From: Halomonas sp. QHL1
Lineage (GTDB): Bacteria; Pseudomonadota; Gammaproteobacteria; Pseudomonadales; Halomonadaceae
Assembly (NCBI RefSeq): GCF_001882345.1
Contig: NZ_MINL01000001.1
Location: 2,131,705-2,195,704, forward strand
Length of the DNA: 64,000 bases
Direction of reading: 5' to 3'
The notes under the pieces were generated by a model. The model worked only from the letters and a program-made list of their open reading frames with translations. It searched no databases and was not told where the DNA came from. Shown here piece after piece: positions 56,256-64,000 of the stretch; position 1 is the first letter of the stretch, and each line of letters begins with the position of its first letter. Both the position numbers and the translations under genes were made by a program.

Positions 56256-56879
56256 ATGCAACTATCCCAGCGCGCGCCTTCTTGGCGCGCTCTGCTGGCA
56301 ATGGGTGCGTTTACCGTTCTTGTGCTTCCTTTTGCAGCCGCCGCCGACGAGACCTCGCCGGCGGCGGGTTTGCCGTTGGAGGAGCAAGTTCAGTATTGCG
56401 GCTTTTGCCACGGAAGCGACGGTAACTCAACCCAGCCCGGCACACCCTCGTTAGCGGGACAGCCAGCGCTCGCGATTACTAACCAGTTGATCTATTTTCG
56501 CGAACGCCTGCGTCAGTCCGAAATCATGACGCCCCAGGCCCGAGGTCTCGATGACGAGGAGATCCAGGCGATGGCCGCCTACTACGCTGACCAGCCGGTC
56601 GCCGAACCAGAAGGAGAGCGCGACGCCGACTTGGCCAAACAGGGTCAGGAAATAGTCACTAGCCAAGGTTGTGCCAGTTGCCATAGTTCTGACTATAGCG
56701 GTCGCGAGCAGATGCCGAGGCTAGCGGGGCAGCGCGAGGACTATCTGTTCGCAGCCATGGTGGCCTATCGCGACCGCACTCGCGGCGGCCCCGACACCAC
56801 TATGATCGACATCATGCGCGGCATTTCCGATGAAGATATAGAGGCGATGGCCCACCACCTGGCCCACTTTGACGACTGA
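56256..56879 (+). CDS. Di-haem cytochrome c (c4-like)
   Basis: The 207-aa protein has a signal peptide and two haem-binding CxxCH sites: CGFCH (near residue 47) and CASCH (near residue 139). The two domains are of class I cytochrome type, as in cytochrome c4 (MTPQARGLDDEEIQAMAAYYA / YRDRTRGGPDTTMIDIMRG with distal Met). It is expected to be periplasmic and to accept electrons from the PQQ-type dehydrogenase encoded directly upstream. Confidence 0.9.
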   Translation: MQLSQRAPSWRALLAMGAFTVLVLPFAAAADETSPAAGLPLEEQVQYCGFCHGSDGNSTQPGTPSLAGQPALAITNQLIYFRERLRQSEIMTPQARGLDDEEIQAMAAYYADQPVAEPEGERDADLAKQGQEIVTSQGCASCHSSDYSGREQMPRLAGQREDYLFAAMVAYRDRTRGGPDTTMIDIMRGISDEDIEAMAHHLAHFDD

Positions 56880-56899
56880 TCAGTTCTCAACCAGCGATA

Positions 56900-58363
56900 T
56901 CAATCAGCTGGCCCAATGACATGCTTCACTTCAAGGTAGGCACTTAGCCCCCAGGGGCCCAATTCGCGACCAATGCCGCTGCGCTTGAAACCGCCCCAGC
57001 CGGTTTCGGGTAGCACCAGCTGCTCGCTGTTGTACCAAATGCTACCGGCTTTAAGCTGGCGGCCAATGCGTTTTGCCCGTTCAGGGTCGCCGCTGATCAC
57101 TGTGGCTGCCAGACCAAAGACGCTGTCGTTGGCAAGCTGAATCGCCTCGGCTTCGTTTGCCACGCTTTGACCGCAAAGCACCGGGCCAAAAATCTCCTCT
57201 TGCCACAGGCGGCTTTCCACCGGCACATCGCGATAAAGTGTGGGCGCCAGGAAGTAGCCTTGAGCAGGCAGGGTGCGGTGCGTCGCATCGCGCACTACTG
57301 TCAGCCCATCCTGTTCGGCCAGATCCAGATAGCGCTGCACGGCGTCGCGCTGCTTGGCGCTGGTTAGCGGTCCTAAGTCGGTATCTTCGTCCAGCGGGTC
57401 GCCGAGTGTCAGCCCATCCATACGCTCGGCAAGCGCGGCGTAGAGTGCTTCGGCCACGTTTTCGTGCACCAATAACCGCGAAGTTGCAGAGCAGATTTGT
57501 CCGGCGTTGAAGTAGATACCGGCCATTACCCAGTCGGCTGCCTGTTCGGGGTCGGCATCTTCCATCACCAGGATCGGTGACTTTCCCCCCAGCTCCAGAG
57601 AGACGCTGGCGGTGCGTGCGGAAGCGGCCTGCATCACCGCTTCACCGACGCGGTTGCTGCCGGTAAAGGAGATTTTATCCACATCAGGATGATTGGTTAG
57701 CGGTGCACCGATGCCCTCCCCGTCGCCATTAAGAAGGTTGAGCACCCCAGCGGGCAGGCCAATCTCCAGCGCGATCTCCGCCAGTACCCGTTCGGGGAGC
57801 GGCGTGACTTCCGATGGCTTAAGCACCGCGGTGCAACCAGCCGCCAAGGCGGGCGCCAGCTTCCAGGCACTGGTCACCAGCGGGAAATTCCACGGCGCAA
57901 TCAGCCCCACAACGCCCACGGGGTCGTGATAGGTACGCGCCTCAACGCCTTCCATTTCCACGCTGACCAATTCGCCCTGGCGTGCATCCAGTGCCTTCGC
58001 CTGCCCGGCGTAATAGCGGTAGCAGGCAATCGCGTCGTCGAGGTCAATACCCGCTTCCGCTAAAGGCTTGCCGTTGTTGGTCGCCGAAAGCGTGATAATC
58101 GAATCCCGGCGGGCTTCCAGTGCATCGGCAAACCCCTCAAGGTATTTTGCCCGTGCGGCACCGCCCAACGCCTGCCAATCAGGTTGAGCCTGCTTTGCGG
58201 CTTTGACGGCGGCATCGACATCCGCTGCATCCCCAGCGGTTACCTGGGCAATCCGCTCTTCGCGGTAGGGATTCATTACGTCAAGCATTCGGGTGCCCTC
58301 CGAGGGCACCCACTGATTGTTGATGAATTGGTGGTCGATAAACTGCTGGCTGAGTGACTGCAT
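56900..58363 (-). CDS. kauB: Aldehyde dehydrogenase, probably 4-guanidinobutyraldehyde dehydrogenase (KauB/BetB-like)
   Basis: The 487-aa NAD-dependent aldehyde dehydrogenase has LIAPWNFPLVTSAWKLAPALA, the Glu in LELGGKSP and the catalytic Cys in NAGQICSATSRLL (near residue 290). BetB-like enzymes of this group oxidise aminoaldehydes. It is the last gene of the gbuA-YjiH-aruI operon, 9 bases after aruI, which supports oxidation of 4-guanidinobutyraldehyde to 4-guanidinobutyrate. Betaine aldehyde remains a possible substrate, but no betA is present. Confidence 0.85.
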   Translation of the reverse strand: MQSLSQQFIDHQFINNQWVPSEGTRMLDVMNPYREERIAQVTAGDAADVDAAVKAAKQAQPDWQALGGAARAKYLEGFADALEARRDSIITLSATNNGKPLAEAGIDLDDAIACYRYYAGQAKALDARQGELVSVEMEGVEARTYHDPVGVVGLIAPWNFPLVTSAWKLAPALAAGCTAVLKPSEVTPLPERVLAEIALEIGLPAGVLNLLNGDGEGIGAPLTNHPDVDKISFTGSNRVGEAVMQAASARTASVSLELGGKSPILVMEDADPEQAADWVMAGIYFNAGQICSATSRLLVHENVAEALYAALAERMDGLTLGDPLDEDTDLGPLTSAKQRDAVQRYLDLAEQDGLTVVRDATHRTLPAQGYFLAPTLYRDVPVESRLWQEEIFGPVLCGQSVANEAEAIQLANDSVFGLAATVISGDPERAKRIGRQLKAGSIWYNSEQLVLPETGWGGFKRSGIGRELGPWGLSAYLEVKHVIGPAD

Positions 58364-58372
58364 GGAAATGTC

Positions 58373-60016
58373 CTAGTCAGAAAATGCGCACGCACGCTGC
58401 CAGGCAGCGGCGTCTATTTCGATCAGTAAAGGCCCGGTCGCTTCACGGTTGGCGAGCGCCTTGGCAAGCTCCGCGGGGCTTTCTACCAGAACGCCGGGGC
58501 AGCCAAAGCCTTCGGCGAGGGTGAGGAAGTTGGGTGCTTGAATATCCACGCCCAGGCGCGCCACACCATTGGCATCCATATAGCGACGAATCTCTTCGTA
58601 ACCAGCGTTGTGCCACAGCACAATCACCACGGGCAGTCGCTCTTCTACGGCCGTTGCCATTTCGGAGAGCGTAAACATCACCCCGCCGTCCCCCACCAGT
58701 GCCACCACCGGCAGATCCACTCGCGCCAGCTGTGCGCCCAGCGCCGCCGGCAGCCCATAGCCCAAGGTGCCGTAGCCGGTTGAGGCATTGAAATAACGCC
58801 TGGGCGCCGGCTGACTGACCAGGTGGTTACCGGCATACACCGGCGCGGTGGAATCGCCCACCAGAATGGCCTCGGGCAGATGCTCGGCAAGCGTTGCATA
58901 CAGCGGCACAAAATCACTGAAAGCCGGATCGTTGGGTAGATTTAGCGCGCTCAATGCGGCAGCGGTTCGTTCGCTGCCGTCGCGCTGCAATGGCTCGGAG
59001 AAATGGCCTAGCAGAAGCTCAAGGCTACGCCCGGCATCACCCACCAGCCCAAGCGTGGTGCGCTGGTTGCGCACTAGCTGCTCAGGGTCAAGATCAATAC
59101 GAATCAGCGTGCCGTTGAGGTGAAAGCCGTCATCAAACACTACGTCGTAGTCGGTTTCGCCTAGCTCGGTACCTATCGCCAGAATCACATCGGCGTTAGC
59201 CGCCAATTCACGCACTGCGGGCAGAGCCGCATTAGCCCCCAAATCCAACGGATGGTCGCGGCCTAACAGCCCTTTGGCGTTAATGGTCGTTACCGTGGGG
59301 GCATCAAGTTTTTCTACCAAAGCCCGCGCTGCCTCTGGCGCTGAAATGCAGCCACCGCCTAATAACACCAGGGGCTGTTTCGCCGCGTGTAACAAACGGG
59401 CGGCTTCGGCCAGCCCTTCTGGATCAGGCGCGGCGCGGTAAAGCTTAGGCGCCTGCCAACTCACCGGTACGTTCACTTGCGCGTTGAACAGATCGATGGG
59501 GATTTCGATATGCACCGGGCCTGGGCGCGCTCCATTGAAGATAGCAAAGGCGCGGGCCAGCACCTCGGGTAGCGTATTGGCGTCCAACAGTGTGTGGCTA
59601 AACCGCGCCACGCCGCTGATCATCTGCTGCTGGCTGGGCAGCTCGTGCAGCCGCCCTTGACCCATGCCCAGCGTATCGCGACGGTTAACGCTGGAGATCA
59701 CCAGCATAGGGATCGAGTCCGCCAGGGCCTGGCCCATGGCGGTCGCTATATTGGTCATCCCCGGCCCGGTAATAATCAGGCACACCCCCGGCTGGCCGCT
59801 GGCCCGGGCATAGCCGTCGGCCATAAACCCGGCGCCCTGCTCATGGCGTGGCGTAACGTGCCTCACATCGCTGCCTTCCAGCCCGCGATAAAGCTCCACT
59901 GTATGCACGCCGGGTATGCCGAACAAAGCACGTATCCCGTAAGTATCGCGCAGCAGGTGAATCAGTAACTCGGCACAGGTCATGGTCGCTTGATTGCTCG
60001 ATGCATTACCGTTCAT
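58373..60016 (-). CDS. aruI: Thiamine-diphosphate decarboxylase, 2-ketoarginine decarboxylase (AruI)
   Basis: The 547-aa ThDP enzyme of the acetolactate-synthase family resembles AruI, which decarboxylates 5-guanidino-2-oxopentanoate to 4-guanidinobutyraldehyde. The catalytic Glu (RHEQGAGFMADGYAR), central domain and the GDGG..N ThDP-Mg motif (VGDGGVMFTLSEMATAVEERL) are present. ATG 60016 is chosen: AAGGGG stands before it, and the open frame upstream to 60151 has no family match. The neighbours gbuA (guanidinobutyrase) and the aldehyde dehydrogenase match the same pathway. The first enzyme, arginine:pyruvate transaminase, is not in the window. Confidence 0.85.
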   Translation of the reverse strand: MNGNASSNQATMTCAELLIHLLRDTYGIRALFGIPGVHTVELYRGLEGSDVRHVTPRHEQGAGFMADGYARASGQPGVCLIITGPGMTNIATAMGQALADSIPMLVISSVNRRDTLGMGQGRLHELPSQQQMISGVARFSHTLLDANTLPEVLARAFAIFNGARPGPVHIEIPIDLFNAQVNVPVSWQAPKLYRAAPDPEGLAEAARLLHAAKQPLVLLGGGCISAPEAARALVEKLDAPTVTTINAKGLLGRDHPLDLGANAALPAVRELAANADVILAIGTELGETDYDVVFDDGFHLNGTLIRIDLDPEQLVRNQRTTLGLVGDAGRSLELLLGHFSEPLQRDGSERTAAALSALNLPNDPAFSDFVPLYATLAEHLPEAILVGDSTAPVYAGNHLVSQPAPRRYFNASTGYGTLGYGLPAALGAQLARVDLPVVALVGDGGVMFTLSEMATAVEERLPVVIVLWHNAGYEEIRRYMDANGVARLGVDIQAPNFLTLAEGFGCPGVLVESPAELAKALANREATGPLLIEIDAAAWQRACAFSD

Positions 60017-60026
60017 TGCAAGCCCC

Positions 60027-61409
60027 TTAGAAGAAAAATGTATGGGCCATAAAGGCGATGATCGGCAGCGTAATTGCAGTGCGCAGCAGGAAGATGGCGA
60101 CCAGCTCCCATAGCTTGATGGGAATTTTCGACTTGAGCAGCAGCGCGCCAATTTCCGACATGTAGATCAACTGGGTGAGCGACAGGCAGGCAATCACAAA
60201 ACGGGTGAGTTCGCTTTCGATATTAGTCGCCAGCACCGCAGGCAGGAACATATCGGCAAAGCCCACCAGCGTAGCGGGCGCCGCCGCTTCTGCTTCAGGA
60301 ATCCGCAGCAGCTCAAGCACCGGCACCATGGGGTAGGAAAGCCAGGTAAACAGCGGGGTGAATTCCGCCAGAATCAGCGCCACCGTGCCAATGGCAAACA
60401 CCAGAGGAAGTAAGCCAAGGAAAATATCCATCACGTTGAGGAGCGCCAAACGTGCCAGCTCACGGGGGCCGGGAGCTCCAGCGGCGCGATTAGTGGCCTG
60501 AATCAAGCTATAACGGAACAGACCCACTTTCTCCGTCCGCTCCTCGTTCAGTTGGCAGCCCACTGGTTCATAGTAGTCATTGGATTTGAGCGACAGGGGC
60601 GGCAGGCGCGGCACGATGACCGCAGCGATTAACCCGGAAACCACTACCGTAAAGTAGAATTGCACGAACAGGTGGTTGATATCGACAAAGCTGGTGACGA
60701 GCAGCGCAAACGCAATCGACACCACGGAGAAGTTGGTGGCAATCACCGAGGCTTCCCGGCCATTGTAATAGCCCTGCTCATACTGCTGCGTGGTGATCAG
60801 CACACCAACGGTACCCGAGCCCATCCATGAGGCGGTGGCATCGATAGCGCTGCGTCCCGGCAAGTTAAAAATTATCCGAAACGGTTTACGTACCATACTG
60901 CCAATGAACTCCATAAAGCCAAACTCGACTAGAAACGGCAGCAGCAGCGCGGCAAAGAAGAAGAACGTTAATAGTACTGGCGCCAGGTCATTGAGCATCA
61001 CGCCACCGGTAAAGGACGCAGTGACAAACTCCGGACCAAACTGAAAATAGGTCATCAAAGCAAACAGCGCGCCTAACACACGCATCGCAAGCCAAACCGG
61101 CCCGACATGAAACATTTCGTGCAGCATGCCTTTTTTGGCCCAGGCGGGGGTAGCTAGCTTGGCGTAAATCGTCGCTACCACCGACAGGCAGAGCACAACG
61201 ACAGCAATGGCTGGCAGCGCCGAGCCCAGCAGGGCTTGTAAACCTTCTGCCATTAGGCCCATACCGATGTTGATGGTATCGCCAAATTGAAAAGGGACTA
61301 GAAAAAGCAAAACCCCAATTAAAGATGGCACTATAAACTTCAGTAAATGCGCGCGGGGAATCGGTGCCGACGAGGTCGGCTGTTCCGATTTAACGTTGCT
61401 ATACGACAT
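60027..61409 (-). CDS. YjiH-family membrane transporter-like protein
   Basis: The 460-aa integral membrane protein has about ten to eleven spans and two nucleoside-recognition/gate-type domains (YjiH family). ATG 61409 is preceded by GGTGA at 5 bases; GTG 61418 is an alternative. It lies between gbuA and aruI in the same operon. It is likely an importer of arginine, 2-ketoarginine or 4-guanidinobutyrate, inferred from context only; the family substrates are poorly known. Confidence 0.8.
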   Translation of the reverse strand: MSYSNVKSEQPTSSAPIPRAHLLKFIVPSLIGVLLFLVPFQFGDTINIGMGLMAEGLQALLGSALPAIAVVVLCLSVVATIYAKLATPAWAKKGMLHEMFHVGPVWLAMRVLGALFALMTYFQFGPEFVTASFTGGVMLNDLAPVLLTFFFFAALLLPFLVEFGFMEFIGSMVRKPFRIIFNLPGRSAIDATASWMGSGTVGVLITTQQYEQGYYNGREASVIATNFSVVSIAFALLVTSFVDINHLFVQFYFTVVVSGLIAAVIVPRLPPLSLKSNDYYEPVGCQLNEERTEKVGLFRYSLIQATNRAAGAPGPRELARLALLNVMDIFLGLLPLVFAIGTVALILAEFTPLFTWLSYPMVPVLELLRIPEAEAAAPATLVGFADMFLPAVLATNIESELTRFVIACLSLTQLIYMSEIGALLLKSKIPIKLWELVAIFLLRTAITLPIIAFMAHTFFF

Positions 61410-61513
61410 AGGGTTCACCCATTGGAAGTGATTATTGGAGGTGGACTGGCGGCGTTGTTAGGTCGGTGCTTTTTTATTTAGTCGCTATTTCTTTGATAGC
61501 TATTCGGTCGGCG

Positions 61514-62464
61514 TCACTCGCTGTGTTTAACGCCCGGAAGTACGCAAAGCATTTCATACAGCAAGGTGGCGCCCATCAGCGCGGTGTTGCCGCTAGGGTC
61601 ATAAGGCGGAGATACTTCCACCAGGTCGCAGCCGACAATATTCAGCCCAGCGGCACCGCGAACCAGCTCCAATCCTTGGCTGGAGGTCAGTCCTCCCATC
61701 TCCACCGTGCCGGTACCGGGGGCAACAGAAGGGTCCAAACCGTCAATGTCGAAACTGATGTACACCGGGATATCGCCCATCTGCTCGCGCACTTCGGCCA
61801 TCAAAGGCGCTAACGAGCGGTACCAGCACTCTTCGGCCGGCACGACGCGGAAACCCTGACCACGGCACCAGTCAAAATCTTCAGCGGCGTAGCCGGTACC
61901 GCGCAGACCGATTTGTACCACCTTGCCGTGGGCCAATAAGCCCTCCTCCTGGGCGCGGCGAAACGGCGTACCGTGGGCAATTGGCTCACCGAACATGTGC
62001 TCGTTCACATCGGCGTGGGCATCGATATGAATCAGTCCCACCGGGCCGTGCTTTTTGGCCATGGCACGAAGGATAGGCAGCGTGAGCGTATGTTCTCCGC
62101 CCAGGGTCAGCGGAATGCAGTCATGTTTCAGCACGTCATCGTAAAAGGCGGTGATGATGTCGACGCTTTTAGGCAGATGGAAGGTATTGATGGGTACGTC
62201 GCCGATATCGGCTACTTGCAAGCTTTCAAAGGGCGCGGCGCGGGTCGCCATATTGTAGGGGCGCAGCATGCGCGACTCGTCGCGGATCTGGCGCGGCCCA
62301 AGCCGTGTGCCGGGGCGGTTTGAAGTGCCAATATCCATGGGAATGCCAATAAATGCCGCATCCAAACCCTCGGCAGTCTCTTGGGTAGGCAGGCGCATCA
62401 TGGTGGCAGGGCCTGCAAAGCGCGGCATGGTGTTGCCGCCCAGGGGCTGATTAAACTCCGACAT
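61514..62464 (-). CDS. gbuA: Guanidinobutyrase (agmatinase/ureohydrolase family)
   Basis: The 316-aa Mn-dependent ureohydrolase hydrolyses 4-guanidinobutyrate to 4-aminobutyrate and urea. It closely follows Pseudomonas GbuA: start NQPLGGNTMPRFAGPATMMR, RPYNMATRAAPFESL..ADIGD, metal motifs GGEHT, HIDAHADVNE and SFDIDGLDPSVAPG, and the tail LLYEMLCVLPG. ATG 62464 has AAGGAG upstream and is chosen over 62497. It is the first gene of the sigma-54-driven operon. Confidence 0.93.
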   Translation of the reverse strand: MSEFNQPLGGNTMPRFAGPATMMRLPTQETAEGLDAAFIGIPMDIGTSNRPGTRLGPRQIRDESRMLRPYNMATRAAPFESLQVADIGDVPINTFHLPKSVDIITAFYDDVLKHDCIPLTLGGEHTLTLPILRAMAKKHGPVGLIHIDAHADVNEHMFGEPIAHGTPFRRAQEEGLLAHGKVVQIGLRGTGYAAEDFDWCRGQGFRVVPAEECWYRSLAPLMAEVREQMGDIPVYISFDIDGLDPSVAPGTGTVEMGGLTSSQGLELVRGAAGLNIVGCDLVEVSPPYDPSGNTALMGATLLYEMLCVLPGVKHSE

Positions 62465-62543
62465 ACACATCTCCTTATATTTTTTGGCGGTGAGCACGGT
62501 GTAGGTACTGGCCTAGCTCTTTTCACTACTCTTCCAAAGACAT

Positions 62544-62559
62544 TGCACAGACCATGCCA
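62544..62559 (-). promoter_or_regulatory. Sigma-54 (-24/-12) promoter of gbuA operon
   Basis: On the minus strand: TGGCATG-GTCT-GTGCA. GG and GC are separated by exactly 10 bases, as required (consensus TGGCACG-N4-TTGCA). It lies about 80 bases upstream of the gbuA ATG. Confidence 0.85.
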
Positions 62560-62601
62560 AGTCGAAGATGCCTATAAAGTGGTGTAATTAACGACCAAAC
62601 G

Positions 62602-62666
62602 ATGCAAAAATGAATCAATCAGGGGCTTTATCAATTCATTTTTGCATCAAAGATTCAAAAATGAAT
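62602..62666. promoter_or_regulatory. Upstream activator repeats for sigma-54 regulator
   Basis: The perfect 14-base inverted repeat ATGCAAAAATGAAT (62602-62615) / ATTCATTTTTGCAT (62634-62647) is followed by a third related site ATTCAAAAATGAAT (62653-62666). All lie 43-122 bases upstream of the -24/-12 promoter and next to the divergent activator gene, the usual place for an enhancer element. Confidence 0.8.
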
Positions 62667-62687
62667 TGCTCAGAGGTGTCGGCTGCG

Positions 62688-64000
62688 ATGAGTGAAATAG
62701 ACAGACGTGTACTGCAAACCATTGTAGAAACCGCTAACGACCACTTCTTTATCGTCAGTGGCGATGGGCAAGTAGTTGACATTAGCCCAGGGGCCGAAGC
62801 GGTTTACGGAGTATCACGAGAAGAGCTGCTCTCCAGCAGTGTGCAGCAGCTGCAAACCGCTGGGGTGCTTAAGCCATCCATCACCATGGAAGTAATGCGC
62901 ACCCGCCGGCCTGCACAGCTTATGCAGGTCACCGGAACAGGCCGCCGGGTGATTGCCGAAGCCTATCCTGTATTCGTCGACGGCAAGCTGGAGCGCATTA
63001 TCAGCCGCTCGCGGGATTTAACCGACTTGCAGCTATTGCAGGACGAATACGCACTGCTGCAAAAACGTTTTAGCGAACACTTAAAGCGCAGCCAGGCAGC
63101 CCCGGATGCGGAAGAGCAGGCGCTGGATGATGCCCTGGACAATTTGCAGGTGCGCAGCAGCGTGATGCGCGAAATTGCGTTGCTGCTTAAGCGGGTCGCC
63201 CCTTCGGATGCCAACGTGCTGATGCTGGGGGAATCAGGTGTGGGTAAAACCGCCTTTGCCAAACAGCTACACCGCTGGAGCCAGCGCTGTGACGGCCCCT
63301 TTATTGACGTTAACTGCGCGGCGATTCCAGAGAATCTGTTTGAGTCCGAAATGTTTGGCTACCAGCCCGGCGCTTTCAGCGGTGCCGCTCGCCAGGGCAA
63401 AGCCGGGCTGTTAGAGCAGGCCGAGGGCGGCACGCTGTTTTTGGATGAAATCGGCGAGCTGCCGCTGCTAATGCAAACCAAACTGCTCAAGGTGATCCAG
63501 GACGGAAGTTTGACCCGACTGGGTGACACCCGATCACGCAAGGTCAATTTCCGCTTGGTCGTGGCGACCAACCAGGATTTGGGCAAGCAAGTAGAGGCCG
63601 GACTTTTCCGTCTGGATCTTTACTACCGCCTCAATGTGATCCCGGTCACCCTGCCGCCGCTGCGTGACCGCCGGGAGGATATCCCCGACCTGGTTGAAGC
63701 GTGCTTAAACCGGCTCAACCAGCGCTATGGCCGGCAAAAAATCCTTGATACCCGCGTTTGGTCGACCCTGATGGGCAGCGAATGGCCAGGTAACGTCCGC
63801 GAGCTGGAGAACTGGCTAGAAAGAGCCTGGCTTTCCAGCCCCACCGATCAAATCGAGGTGCCCGCCGCACTCCCTCACGCCGAGCAGCACCCAGCCAGTT
63901 TGCCGAGCGACGCGCCAGTCACTTCGGCAGTAGCACTCGAGCCCCAGGAAACCCTCAAGCAGTACCTAGCGCGGCTGGAGCGAGAAACCCTTGAAGAGCT
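62688..64000 (+). CDS. PAS-domain sigma-54-dependent transcriptional activator (partial, runs off right edge)
   Basis: The frame is open from ATG 62688 (AGAGGTG upstream; in-frame ATG 62661 is an alternative) to the edge, 437 codons. Residues 1-115 form a PAS sensor domain ([21 protein letters not shown]..). A coiled-coil linker follows. The AAA+ module has Walker A GESGVGKT (near 184), the loop GAFSGA (variant of the usual GAFTGA), Walker [13 protein letters not shown], and the R-finger region [17 protein letters not shown]. The helix-turn-helix lies beyond the window edge. It is divergent from the gbuA operon, which it very likely activates. The ligand sensed by PAS is unknown. Confidence 0.92.
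   Translation, partial: MSEIDRRVLQTIVETANDHFFIVSGDGQVVDISPGAEAVYGVSREELLSSSVQQLQTAGVLKPSITMEVMRTRRPAQLMQVTGTGRRVIAEAYPVFVDGKLERIISRSRDLTDLQLLQDEYALLQKRFSEHLKRSQAAPDAEEQALDDALDNLQVRSSVMREIALLLKRVAPSDANVLMLGESGVGKTAFAKQLHRWSQRCDGPFIDVNCAAIPENLFESEMFGYQPGAFSGAARQGKAGLLEQAEGGTLFLDEIGELPLLMQTKLLKVIQDGSLTRLGDTRSRKVNFRLVVATNQDLGKQVEAGLFRLDLYYRLNVIPVTLPPLRDRREDIPDLVEACLNRLNQRYGRQKILDTRVWSTLMGSEWPGNVRELENWLERAWLSSPTDQIEVPAALPHAEQHPASLPSDAPVTSAVALEPQETLKQYLARLERETLEE

Noticed and set aside
56891..56911. Possible terminator hairpin between the cytochrome and aldehyde dehydrogenase genes
   Set aside because: Only a 5-bp stem, without a T-run, overlapping a stop codon.
1..64000. CRISPR arrays, tRNA or rRNA genes, insertion sequences
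   Set aside because: No regularly spaced repeats, cloverleaf sequences, rRNA motifs or transposase genes were recognised.

Overview
The window reads as chromosome of a moderately halophilic gammaproteobacterium, most likely a Halomonas/Vreelandella relative. This is inferred from acidic, Ala/Glu-rich proteins, a polar-type flagellin followed by duplicated fliD, and gene families typical of that group; no rRNA or other taxonomic marker is present. It carries about 55 protein genes, one frameshifted gene and two genes cut by the window edges. I saw no tRNA, rRNA, CRISPR array, insertion sequence or prophage.

Left part (1-19.7 kb). A TPR protein with a C-terminal acylphosphatase domain runs off the left edge. 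Next come two small unnamed genes, one encoding a 57-residue protein made of three perfect CCHC zinc knuckles. The flagellar filament genes follow: flagellin and two fliD paralogues, each with its own sigma-28 promoter and terminator. Then come UDP-glucose dehydrogenase, a 113-aa unknown protein, a 24-residue membrane peptide, a HipBA toxin-antitoxin pair, and housekeeping or accessory genes: a serine hydrolase, UPF0114, ExoD, TerB, a YejK-type nucleoid protein, a YadGH-type ABC exporter, PpiC, a class A beta-lactamase-like protein and an acyltransferase-like membrane protein.

Middle part (19.7-48.4 kb). This is a large oxidative sugar-catabolism island. A minus-strand operon (26.5 to 19.7 kb) encodes a CUT2 sugar ABC transporter, a TIM-barrel isomerase/epimerase, a Gfo/Idh oxidoreductase and a XylB-like sugar dehydrogenase, with a divergent ROK repressor. 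A second operon encodes a periplasmic aldose 1-epimerase, araF-G-H, L-arabonate dehydratase and a sugar 1-dehydrogenase broken by a one-base deletion; a GbpR-like LysR regulator is divergent. Then come AraD1/GguC (L-2-keto-3-deoxyarabonate dehydratase) and alpha-ketoglutarate semialdehyde dehydrogenase, an intact Gfo/Idh L-arabinose dehydrogenase, a FadR-type GntR regulator, D-xylonate dehydratase, an orphan TRAP binding protein, XylX, an L-fuconate dehydratase-like enzyme and an FAD-linked hydroxyacid dehydrogenase. Together these make non-phosphorylating routes for L-arabinose and D-xylose that join at alpha-ketoglutarate semialdehyde. A palindromic operator (TATGTT-n-AACATA) is shared by the two GntR-flanking promoters.

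Right part (48.4-64 kb). A TRAP transporter, a LysR regulator, a CaiB-type CoA transferase and an HMG-CoA-lyase-family enzyme look like an uptake and cleavage route for a branched dicarboxylic acid. A soluble PQQ-type sugar dehydrogenase is paired with a di-haem cytochrome c. The last operon (gbuA, a YjiH-like transporter, aruI, and a kauB-like aldehyde dehydrogenase) is the lower arginine-transaminase pathway. It is preceded by a clear -24/-12 promoter and a repeated upstream element, and is divergent from a PAS-AAA sigma-54 activator that runs off the right edge.

Several intercistronic hairpins sit directly after solute-binding-protein genes. Gaps longer than 300 bases: only 42886-43216, which holds a divergent promoter region with a palindromic operator; the 291-base gap 51368-51658 shows nothing convincing.
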